Shown piece by piece: positions 1 to 5,403 of a DNA stretch of 6,625 bases (the first letter of the stretch is position 1; each line of letters opens with the position of its first letter). Location: the NCBI GenBank assembly GCA_002362735.1, contig DEUU01000194.1, positions 1-6,625 on the forward strand, given 5' to 3'. Both the position numbers and the translations under genes were made by a program. The stretch is from Dehalococcoidia bacterium UBA3254. GTDB lineage: Bacteria; Chloroflexota; Dehalococcoidia; Dehalococcoidales; UBA3254. The notes beneath the pieces are model-generated. The model was given only the letters and a program-made list of their open reading frames with translations, did no database searches and was not told the origin of the DNA.

Positions 1-460
1 TAATAATCGAATCTAGTATTTCCTGACAGGAGGCGCAGTGGATTTGAATCCAGCCGGCATCCCTGACCACCATGATATCCTGCTGGGAGCACAGCACCGT
101 ATTGGGCGCTGCCAGTTCCCGGCAAACATGCGCCATTACGATAGGTAACCTCAAAGAAGCGGCATAGATATAAGGTTCAAACATGTAAAGCATCCCATGG
201 CTGGAGGTAGCACTAAAGGTCCGCCCGCCGGATGAAGAAGCTCCAATTAGCACGCTCAGCGCGGAGTGTTCTCCCTCGACATCCACGAATTCCGCCTGAA
301 GGACGCCCTGGGCTTGAAACCGGCTTAGTTCCTCAACCACTTCGCTCTGGGGTGTAATCGGATACGCACAGACCACGTCAGGCTGGCATAAAACTACAGC
401 TTCCGCAGTAGCCTGGTTTCCGCTCAGAACTTTAATTTCTCCACTGGCTGTTGATTCCAT
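1..460 (-). CDS. porA: 2-oxoacid:ferredoxin oxidoreductase, alpha subunit (PorA-like), N-terminal part, cut by window edge
   Basis: Subunit of the cytoplasmic enzyme that oxidatively decarboxylates a 2-oxoacid with CoA and ferredoxin. I read 153 codons from ATG at 460-458; the gene continues past base 1, and family members are roughly 350-400 residues. Seen: YPITP at residues 33-37, VEGEHSA at 61-67, the glycine/serine-rich stretch GGRTFSATSSHG at 78-89, RLPIVMAHVCREL at 104-116 and VRDAGWIQ at 132-139. These match the N-terminal pyrimidine-binding domain of PorA-type subunits. From family knowledge, E64 probably corresponds to the conserved TPP-activating glutamate and T36 of YPITP to a substrate-contacting residue. 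The gene starts 4 bases after the delta stop, and its AGGAG (473-477) lies inside the delta gene, so translation is probably coupled. Substrate is uncertain: pyruvate is the default, but branched-chain, aryl or other 2-oxoacid enzymes share these motifs. Confidence 0.9.
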   Translation of the reverse strand, partial: MESTASGEIKVLSGNQATAEAVVLCQPDVVCAYPITPQSEVVEELSRFQAQGVLQAEFVDVEGEHSALSVLIGASSSGGRTFSATSSHGMLYMFEPYIYAASLRLPIVMAHVCRELAAPNTVLCSQQDIMVVRDAGWIQIHCASCQEILDSII

Positions 461-464
461 TCTA

Positions 465-737
465 CTAATTATCTCCTGCCGTCATTTTAATTGCGCCCGC
501 TACACAGACCTTACTGCATATCCCGCAGCCTTTACAAAATTCGAGATTAGCCTTGAAATAATTTTCCTTATCTATGATGCATCCGGTAGGACAGTATAAA
601 TAACATTGACCGCAGTGGGTGCACTTGCCAGGGTCCACTTCAGGACTGCGGGTTTTCCATTCTCCTACGGCATGTGTGAGTAATTTATCTTTTTCTACGT
701 CCACCCAGGGACCCGTGTATTTGGTTTGAAATTTCAT
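465..737 (-). CDS. porD: 2-oxoacid:ferredoxin oxidoreductase, delta subunit (2[4Fe-4S] ferredoxin-like)
   Basis: Small iron-sulfur subunit of 90 residues, a normal length for PorD. It relays electrons from the TPP-bound intermediate to external ferredoxin. Two cluster motifs are visible: C39-C42-C45-C49 followed by P50, and C68-C71-C74-C78. The N-terminal segment (KYTGPW near residues 6-11, then EWKTRSPEVD at 26-35) is the usual PorD lead-in rather than that of a free ferredoxin. The second motif ends CV instead of the common CP, and there is one extra cysteine at 53. Neither removes a ligand. The ATG at 737 is preceded by AGGCGG (743-748) with a 5-base spacer. The gene lies 11 bases after gamma and 4 bases before alpha, so it is the middle gene of a three-gene (presumably four-gene) operon. 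Confidence 0.93.
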   Translation of the reverse strand: MKFQTKYTGPWVDVEKDKLLTHAVGEWKTRSPEVDPGKCTHCGQCYLYCPTGCIIDKENYFKANLEFCKGCGICSKVCVAGAIKMTAGDN

Positions 738-748
738 ATTGTCCGCCT

Positions 749-1297
749 TCAGAATTTTATTAGTTTTACCTCGGCATACCCCCTGCGAGCGCAGCGGAGA
801 TTACCTTCTAATATTTTAGGATTAAGAATTTTCGCCAGGGCTTTTTCGATCGAATCCAACCTGAGCCAGTTAGTAGCGGCTGCAAAAGCACCTACCAGAG
901 TCGTATTCGTGGAATTTCTTTTTATTTCTTCGAGGGCTATCTTGGTGGCGTCAATAACACCCAGCAGCCGGGTATTCTGATGAGGACTTTTCTCTACCGG
1001 TATCTGGGAATTCATCACCAGGATTCCCTCCGGCTTAAGACCTTGAAATACTTCAGCCACATTTTGAAAATAAGGGTCTGTTAAAAGCAAGCAGTCAGGC
1101 TCGTAAATCTGGGTAATCTCCCTGATCGGTTTGTCATCAATACGAAGAAAGGCTTTGACAGGAGCGCCTCTCCTTTCGGTTCCAAAAGAGGGGAAGGCTG
1201 TGGCATACTGGCCTTCAGCCACGAAAGCTGCGGCCAGGATCTCCGAAGCCATGACTACTCCTTGTCCTCCCCGCCCATGCAGCCTGATTTCCTTCAC
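749..1297 (-). CDS. porG: 2-oxoacid:ferredoxin oxidoreductase, gamma subunit (PorG-like)
   Basis: The gamma subunit, 182 residues and full length for the family, forms the domain associated with CoA-dependent turnover in this enzyme class. Seen: the N-terminal glycine loop GRGGQGVV at 8-15, the family signature FPSFGTERRGAPV at 35-47, DCLLLTDP at 68-75, and NTTLVGAF at 131-138. The C-terminus LRCARRGYAEVK (167-178) fits the usual family ending. The start is GTG (1297-1295), chosen because a near-perfect AGGAGGTG (1306-1313) sits 8 bases upstream and because MKEIRLHGRGGQG is the expected N-terminus. It is the first gene of the operon. The order gamma-delta-alpha is the common porCDAB/porGDAB-type order, so beta is expected next, outside the window. 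Which 2-oxoacid is used cannot be read from this subunit. Confidence 0.93.
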   Translation of the reverse strand: MKEIRLHGRGGQGVVMASEILAAAFVAEGQYATAFPSFGTERRGAPVKAFLRIDDKPIREITQIYEPDCLLLTDPYFQNVAEVFQGLKPEGILVMNSQIPVEKSPHQNTRLLGVIDATKIALEEIKRNSTNTTLVGAFAAATNWLRLDSIEKALAKILNPKILEGNLRCARRGYAEVKLIKF

Positions 1298-1305
1298 TGT
1301 AAGTA

Positions 1306-1313
1306 CACCTCCT
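1306..1313 (-). promoter_or_regulatory. Strong ribosome binding site of the oxidoreductase operon
   Basis: AGGAGGTG on the minus strand, 8 bases before the GTG codon at 1297. It is an almost complete anti-16S complement and decides the GTG start of the gamma subunit. Confidence 0.85.
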
Positions 1314-1390
1314 GATTTAGTATCGGCCCAATTGACGATTCTCCACTTTCAACATGATGCAGTCAGGACCAGCCTTTTGAGTTCAGGTTT

Positions 1391-1424
1391 ATAGCGGGCG
1401 CTATTAGTTTGCTAATCTAGATTA
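1391..1424. promoter_or_regulatory. Pair of dyad-symmetric sites upstream of the oxidoreductase operon (possible operators)
   Basis: Two adjacent palindromes. ATAGCG-GG-CGCTAT lies at 1391-1404. TAATCTAGATTA, a perfect 12-base palindrome, lies at 1413-1424. Their centres are 21 bases apart, about two helical turns. They lie about 95-127 bases upstream of the gamma start, where a transcriptional regulator could bind. The symmetry is seen directly; the regulatory role is inference, and no regulator gene is present in the window. Confidence 0.3.
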
Positions 1425-1593
1425 CACAATCCAGCCTGCTCCGTCAAATCATTATTATTGTTTTTCTGACCACGAACCAGCGGGTGACTTAAGACCTCAA
1501 ATTCACCTGTATTAACAGGATCATGAAAAGAGACAGGGGTACATCAGGAAGGTAAGGTATATCCGTAGGTTATATATGGATTGTTGCTTAATA

Positions 1594-2841
1594 TTACTTT
1601 CGAGCAGGTCTCAGTATTATCGCCAGGACCAGACTCGTAAACCCCAGAATGGCGGAGATAATGAAAGCCCAGTGATAACTGCCGCTAAGGTCAAAAATAT
1701 AACCCGCCAGCAGAGAACCTAAAGATCCACCGATCATGCTGGCAAGCATCGATAAACCAAAGATCGCTCCATGTGCTTTTAAACCGAAATAGTCTGCCAC
1801 CATAGGAGATTGCACCGCTACAAAACCACCGTATTCCAGGCCAAAAATCACCGCAAAAAGGTACAGCATCCATAACTCGCTGGCAAATCTTACCCATATA
1901 AAAGCTACTGGTATCAGGATAAAAATTATAGTTATAACCCGCTTGATGCCAATCCTGTCTCTCAAAAAACCCATGGAAAGCTCACCACCGACGGAGATCA
2001 GGCCGATCACAGATAAAATGGTGGCCGCTGAGACCGCTGCGATACCGATATCAGTGGCATGGGCGATCAAGTGAACTAGTATTATTTGCTGTCCAAAACC
2101 GAAGGAAATAGCCATCACGCTGATAATCCAGAAAGTGGGAGTACGTATAGCCTGCTGGAACGAATAACCCTGTGTCTGTATTTCTGAAGTTTTGATTACT
2201 CCTGCATCAATACCTGGAGATAGACTATCTATTTGACTGGGAGCGCGTTTGAGGAACTGGGCCATGATGATAATTAAGACTAGAGCTGCTACCCCAATAA
2301 TAAAGTAGGAGGTCCGCCAGCTGTAATTGGAGATGAAAAAAGTCGCCAGGGGTGCAATTGCAGCCACGCCAACACTTGATCCTGCCAGAACAATACCGCT
2401 GGCCAGCCCTCTTTTACTGGAAAACCATCTGGCCACGTTAGAAACTAAAGGAACAGCAATGAAACCCAGGCCAACACTCGCAAATACCCCAAAGAAGAGG
2501 TAGATCTGCCAGACAGCGTCAACTCGTGACATCAACAGATACCCTAAACCCATAAATATGCCACCGATGGTAACGACTATCCTGGGGCCGATTTTATCAT
2601 TTAATCTACCTGCCAGAATACCGGTCACTCCGCTCAGAATCAAATTCAAGGAATAGGCGCCGGCAGTAGCAGCCCGAGTCCAGCCAAACTCGCTTAATAC
2701 CGGTTTAAAAAACACCCCAAAAATATTCTGGGTTCCTCCGGCGATCATAAAGAGAAGGCAAGATATCGCTACGATAATGAAGCTGTAATAAGACCGGTTC
2801 CGCTCCTGTTCCGTGTGTGATAGAGAGTTGTCACTGTTCAT
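1594..2841 (-). CDS. MFS transporter, oxalate/formate- or monocarboxylate-transporter-like
   Basis: Inner-membrane secondary transporter of 415 residues with about 12 hydrophobic segments, a typical MFS length. The first spans residues 18-36 and the last about 391-410. A longer hydrophilic loop at about 198-232 separates the two six-helix halves. MFS motif A is clear as GRLNDKIGPR (78-87), with a weaker second-half copy GFLRDRIGIK (291-300). WFSSKRGLASGI (139-150) and the overall pattern resemble the oxalate:formate antiporter and monocarboxylate branch of MFS, so a small organic acid is the likeliest substrate. The ATG at 2841 follows an in-frame stop upstream and is the first usable start. 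No SD is visible, because AAAAAGCTTTTT directly precedes it. The same orientation as the 2-oxoacid oxidoreductase operon suggests, but does not prove, a shared substrate. The exact substrate is unknown. Confidence 0.88.
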   Translation of the reverse strand: MNSDNSLSHTEQERNRSYYSFIIVAISCLLFMIAGGTQNIFGVFFKPVLSEFGWTRAATAGAYSLNLILSGVTGILAGRLNDKIGPRIVVTIGGIFMGLGYLLMSRVDAVWQIYLFFGVFASVGLGFIAVPLVSNVARWFSSKRGLASGIVLAGSSVGVAAIAPLATFFISNYSWRTSYFIIGVAALVLIIIMAQFLKRAPSQIDSLSPGIDAGVIKTSEIQTQGYSFQQAIRTPTFWIISVMAISFGFGQQIILVHLIAHATDIGIAAVSAATILSVIGLISVGGELSMGFLRDRIGIKRVITIIFILIPVAFIWVRFASELWMLYLFAVIFGLEYGGFVAVQSPMVADYFGLKAHGAIFGLSMLASMIGGSLGSLLAGYIFDLSGSYHWAFIISAILGFTSLVLAIILRPARK

Positions 2842-2853
2842 AAAAAGCTTTTT
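2842..2853 (-). promoter_or_regulatory. A/T palindrome in place of the ribosome binding site of the transporter gene
   Basis: AAAAAGCTTTTT is a perfect 12-base palindrome immediately before the ATG at 2841 and fills the position where an SD would be expected. Translation may therefore be inefficient or use another initiation mode. A TATAAT hexamer lies a little further upstream on the same strand. The palindrome is seen; its effect is inference. Confidence 0.3.
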
Positions 2854-2881
2854 ATTATTATTCTTTAATTATAAAAGCAAG

Positions 2882-2999
2882 CTAAACAATCATATACTCT
2901 TTATATGTGGAAATCAATGGTTTTATAATGTCGGTAATTCCAGGGCTGATAACGCTGGAACCCCCCGGTTATCAAAACTGTTCTATTCGAAAGCTGCAT
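2882..2999 (-). pseudogene. Probable decayed N-terminal fragment of a short-chain dehydrogenase/reductase (SDR)
   Basis: On the minus strand a good SD (GGGAGG) stands 9 bases before an ATG at 2999. The first 13 codons read MQLSNRTVLITGG, very like the start of classical SDR enzymes (the TGxxxGIG cofactor loop follows). The open frame then loses similarity and stops at 2901-2903. Removing one G from the G6 run (2961-2966 on this strand) continues the reading as GGSSVISPGITD to a stop at 2882-2884. GGSSVIS differs from the classical GGSSGIG by two single-base changes (GGN to GTT, GGC to AGC). The rest of an SDR (about 250 residues) is absent, and the transporter gene begins about 40 bases further on. 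I read this as an eroded gene stub. The match is short, so chance similarity remains possible. Confidence 0.42.
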
Positions 3000-3117
3000 C
3001 GGTTTTTGCCTCCCATAATAATTTTATGATGGAAGAACCTGTACATGGATTCTCAGTGTCCGATTCCCAGTCTTTAATTAAAATATGGACTTCTCATTAG
3101 AAATTTCTCAGATTAAT

Positions 3118-3151
3118 TTGATTGTTGATTTGGTTTCGTAAAATACGAAGC
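3118..3151 (+). promoter_or_regulatory. Candidate promoter with overlapping inverted repeat upstream of the antiporter
   Basis: TTCGTA-AAA-TACGAA is a perfect inverted repeat (3135-3149), extendable to an 8-bp stem from 3133 to 3151 with one G-T pair. A TAAAAT (3139-3144; five of six bases match the bacterial -10) lies within it, and a TTGATT (3118-3123) stands 15 bases upstream, slightly short of the ideal spacing. A dyad over a -10 is the usual layout of a repressor operator. The transcript leader would be about 65 bases. The sites are seen; promoter and operator roles are inferred. Confidence 0.33.
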
Positions 3152-3214
3152 TGAAGCCATCTTTCACTTGTGCTATCATGGATGCAGATAATCTATAAGA
3201 GGCCTGGATAAAGT

Positions 3215-5155
3215 TTGGAAGATTTTAGCCTATTGAGAGACTTCGCTCTCATCATGGTTGTCGCCGGGATAGTAACACTCATACTGCGTAAACTTCGTCA
3301 ACCCCCGGTCATTGGATACCTGCTCGCAGGCCTGCTGCTTAGTCCTCATTTCGTTCCATTCTACTCCGTCCATGATATCGATATGATAAACTTGCTGGCT
3401 GATATTGGACTGGTGTTGCTTCTCTTTGGTGTAGGTCTGGAATTCGGTTGGAGTAAAATACGGCAGATTGGTATTGCAGCCTTAATCATCGGAGGCATCG
3501 AAATTACCACCATGATTTGTCTGGGCTATGGACTGGGCCAGCTACTTGGCTGGTCGAAAACCGATGCTCTGTTTTTGGGTGCTGCATTGCATACCAGCAG
3601 TTCCGCCATAATTGTTAAGGTCCTGAAAGACCTGGGTAAGCTAAACATGGTCTCATCCAGGCTTATTGTAGGCATTCTGGTGGTTGAAGATTTTGCGGCT
3701 GTTATTATCATTGCTCTATTGTCTGGAATAAACTCTCCTGGAATTGCTACCTTCGGCAATGTTCCATCACTTTTATTAAAGCTGGTCATCTTCGTTGCCG
3801 TTACTCTGGTTTTAGGATCCATTATTGTACCACGCATAATTGCCTTCACCCATCGTTTAAATTCCAGAGAAACCCTGTTAATTGTTTGCCTGGGACTTTG
3901 TTTTGCCATGGCATTGGGCAGTAAACAACTGGGGCTATCGATAGCTTCCGGCGCTTTCCTGATGGGAACTCTGGTAGGTGACAGTGAGTACTCAGAAGAT
4001 GTTGTCGAAGTCATTTCACCGATTCGCGATATGTTTGCAGCTCTATTCTTTGTTGCCATCGGAATGTTGATTGATATCACCAAATTCAGGGATTTCCTGG
4101 TTCCAGCCTTGATTGTAGGTGCAGTTTTCGTTATTGGAAAAATTCTCAGTAATACCTTTGCAACTATAATCAACGGTTATACTGTCCGAGACAGTCTTAG
4201 GGTCGGTATGAGTATGCCTCAAATGGGAGAGTTTTCCCTGGCTATTGCTAAAGTTGGAACAGACCAGAGTTTGACAGTGGCTCCGCTATATCCGGTAATC
4301 GCTATTGCCACGACTCTTACTTCGATAATATCTCCTTACTTAACACGCTCGGCGGACATGATAGGTGATTTCCTCGGCAGAAAATCACCCCGGCTTTTAC
4401 GAGAATATGTGGCTCATCTGAACAATTGGGCGCAAACCGTTCGCAGATCGCTTCCACAGCGTAGTGAGGAAGCTCGGAGTGTCCGGAAAAAAGCCAGGAG
4501 CATATTTATCAATATCCTGATTCTGATAGTGATAATTGGCCTTGGCCCCTTCACCCTTCAATATATAGAACAACTGGTCACATACCTGCCAATTCGCCGG
4601 GATATCATAGCCCTTTTAATCGGCTCCTTAATCATTTCTCTTTGTCTGCCATCCATATTTTTGATCTGGCGAAACTCGATGTCAATCATTGATGAAACTA
4701 CTATTAGAGCCATTAAACTCTCCACATCAGATGAAACCTGGAAAATGGAAAGATTTCGGGGAATACTACGTTACAGTATCATGGTTATCCTGGCTGTCGT
4801 AATGTTACTCTGGGCTATACCGTTAACAACCCAGCTTCTTTCCATCGGTTCGTCGGCCCTTATTGTCCCCGCTGTCTTGCTGGCATTAGTACTCTATTTA
4901 ATAATCCGGTCCATAAGCAGGGTTCATGAGCAAATGGAAAAAGCCTTCAGTAAAGTTTTTTTAGGTGAGCCGCAGGTTTCTACTTCGGGAAGAGAGATAT
5001 TCTATACTAATCATCCAAAGTTAATCAGAAGGTTGAAAATCACCCTCAAGCGAATTGCAAGCAAATTCCGTTTATATGAGTTACTCCACCCTGCCGGAAT
5101 GAGAGAAACCAACAACAAAGACGCAGAAAAACGTGGGTCCGAGACAGAAAAATAA
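3215..5155 (+). CDS. CPA2-family cation:proton antiporter (KefB/Kef-type), with a C-terminal membrane extension and no RCK domain
   Basis: Inner-membrane monovalent cation (K+ or Na+)/H+ exchanger of 646 residues. The exchanger domain covers about residues 1-380. Seen: RQPPVIGYLLAGLLLSPH at 28-45; LLLFGVGLEF at 68-77; TSSSAIIVKVL at 127-137; VVEDFAAVII at 156-165 with E158-D159, where family members carry the ion-binding acidic pair; LFFVAIGMLID at 277-287; and MPQMGEFSLAIAKVG at 334-348. Kef relatives usually continue into a cytosolic RCK/TrkA-N domain with a GxGxxG nucleotide loop. None is visible here. A basic linker (about 388-428) instead leads to about four more hydrophobic segments (430-448, 463-485, 519-540, 547-566) and a basic, charged tail. 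The start is TTG: a stop codon lies just upstream in frame, AAGAGG (3197-3202) stands 12 bases before, and MEDFSLLRDFAL is the expected N-terminus. It stands alone, divergent from the transporter. Which ion is carried cannot be read. Confidence 0.88.
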   Translation: MEDFSLLRDFALIMVVAGIVTLILRKLRQPPVIGYLLAGLLLSPHFVPFYSVHDIDMINLLADIGLVLLLFGVGLEFGWSKIRQIGIAALIIGGIEITTMICLGYGLGQLLGWSKTDALFLGAALHTSSSAIIVKVLKDLGKLNMVSSRLIVGILVVEDFAAVIIIALLSGINSPGIATFGNVPSLLLKLVIFVAVTLVLGSIIVPRIIAFTHRLNSRETLLIVCLGLCFAMALGSKQLGLSIASGAFLMGTLVGDSEYSEDVVEVISPIRDMFAALFFVAIGMLIDITKFRDFLVPALIVGAVFVIGKILSNTFATIINGYTVRDSLRVGMSMPQMGEFSLAIAKVGTDQSLTVAPLYPVIAIATTLTSIISPYLTRSADMIGDFLGRKSPRLLREYVAHLNNWAQTVRRSLPQRSEEARSVRKKARSIFINILILIVIIGLGPFTLQYIEQLVTYLPIRRDIIALLIGSLIISLCLPSIFLIWRNSMSIIDETTIRAIKLSTSDETWKMERFRGILRYSIMVILAVVMLLWAIPLTTQLLSIGSSALIVPAVLLALVLYLIIRSISRVHEQMEKAFSKVFLGEPQVSTSGREIFYTNHPKLIRRLKITLKRIASKFRLYELLHPAGMRETNNKDAEKRGSETEK

Positions 5156-5185
5156 ATGACCGGGGCCTGGGAAAGACCTCGAACT

Positions 5186-5218
5186 GTTTGCCCATGGTGC
5201 ACTGCTCATGGGTTAAAC
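5186..5218. repeat. Stem-loop downstream of the antiporter gene
   Basis: CCCATG (5191-5196) pairs with CATGGG (5207-5212) across a 10-base loop that itself starts with the palindrome GTGCAC. After a small internal loop (one base against two) GTTT (5186-5189) pairs with AAAC (5215-5218), making 10 bp in all. No T-tract follows on either strand, so this is not a standard intrinsic terminator. It could be a 3'-end stabilising hairpin. Confidence 0.4.
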
Positions 5219-5268
5219 GAGATTCAGAATTGGCTTTAATTATCGTTGAAGCTCAAAGTATGGTACCA

Positions 5269-5321
5269 AATTTCCACTAAATTTCATCATTACTTCCACC
5301 TTGGACACCTGAATTTCCACT
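5269..5321. repeat. Three TTCCAC direct repeats spaced two helical turns apart
   Basis: TTCCAC occurs at 5272-5277, 5294-5299 and 5315-5320, with start-to-start distances of 22 and 21 bases. The outer two copies share the longer AATTTCCACT (5269-5278 and 5312-5321), and each is followed within a few bases by TTTCAT(C/G)AT. Regular spacing on one DNA face is typical of an array of regulator binding sites. It lies about 85-130 bases upstream of the epimerase ATG, where an activator array would sit. The repeats are seen; their function is inferred. Confidence 0.4.
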
Positions 5322-5383
5322 TTCATGATGTAAACATCTTTAGGAGTCTGTTTTTAAAACCGATGTTAAATTTGAATAAATGG

Positions 5384-5403
5384 AATTATTTGAATAAATA
5401 ATT
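5384..5403 (+). promoter_or_regulatory. Perfect inverted repeat abutting the epimerase ATG
   Basis: AATTATTT (5384-5391) and AAATAATT (5396-5403) form an 8-bp all-A/T stem with a GAAT loop. The right arm ends at the base before ATG 5404. It occupies the SD position, and no SD is visible. It overlaps the second copy of the TTTGAATAAAT direct repeat. It could be an operator or a weak initiation-region hairpin. Confidence 0.35.

Larger units (their letters stand above)
1298..1593. other. Intergenic region between the transporter and the oxidoreductase operon
   Basis: 296 bases with no gene that I can support. Both flanking genes run leftward, so this should hold the transporter's 3' end and the leader of the oxidoreductase operon. 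Visible: two dyads (listed separately) at 1391-1404 and 1413-1424, and a weak 5-bp hairpin (CCTGT/ACAGG, 1506-1519) with no T-tract on either side. I see no convincing intrinsic terminator after the transporter stop (1594-1596). On the minus strand TATAAA follows the 1391-1404 dyad closely and could be a -10 element, but no good -35 sits at the right distance. Confidence 0.6.
2842..3214. other. Divergent intergenic region with a gene remnant and promoter candidates
   Basis: 373 bases between the leftward transporter and the rightward antiporter. It is AT-rich and contains a probable SDR gene remnant on the minus strand (2882-2999), a TATAAT on the minus strand about 20-30 bases before the transporter ATG (-10 candidate without a good -35), the palindrome AAAAAGCTTTTT (2842-2853), an inverted repeat TTCCAG/CTGGAA (2938-2943 and 2955-2960) inside the remnant, and a hairpin at 3133-3151 described separately. 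A rightward reading frame from a GTG at 2813 to 3100 has no SD, overlaps the transporter start antisense, and is not taken as a gene. Confidence 0.6.
5156..5403. other. Repeat-rich intergenic region before the epimerase gene
   Basis: 248 bases. In order: a stem-loop (5186-5218) after the antiporter, three phased TTCCAC repeats (5272-5320), an 11-base direct repeat TTTGAATAAAT (5371-5381 and 5389-5399), and a perfect AT inverted repeat abutting the next ATG. Two very short open frames exist: plus 5156-5239, 27 codons, beginning right at the antiporter stop and containing a CPWC; and minus 5240-5326, 28 codons. Neither has a convincing SD, so I do not call them genes. Confidence 0.55.

Noticed and set aside
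726..1394. Rightward frames (726-980 and 1131-1394) opposite the gamma subunit
   Set aside because: Antisense shadows of a confidently identified gene, with no motif and no SD.
1506..1519. Hairpin CCTGT/ACAGG as a terminator of the transporter gene
   Set aside because: Only a 5-bp stem with no T-tract on either strand.
1691..1897. Second leftward frame inside the transporter gene
   Set aside because: Out-of-frame shadow of the MFS coding sequence.
2813..3100. Rightward frame of 95 codons in the divergent intergenic region
   Set aside because: GTG start without an SD, antisense overlap with the transporter start, no recognisable domain. The opposite strand offers a better explanation (SDR remnant).
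3526..4173. Long leftward open frame (215 codons) antisense to the antiporter
   Set aside because: It lies wholly inside a well-supported membrane protein gene. Its product is a low-complexity T/S/R/I mix with no recognisable motif, typical of the antisense of hydrophobic codons.
5011..5202. Leftward frame of 63 codons over the antiporter 3' end
   Set aside because: Mostly antisense to the antiporter tail, with no recognisable features.
5240..5326. Leftward 28-codon frame beginning MKVEIQVSKVEV, loosely MoaD/ThiS-like at the start
   Set aside because: Too short for that fold, no SD, and the sequence is better explained by the TTCCAC repeats it covers.
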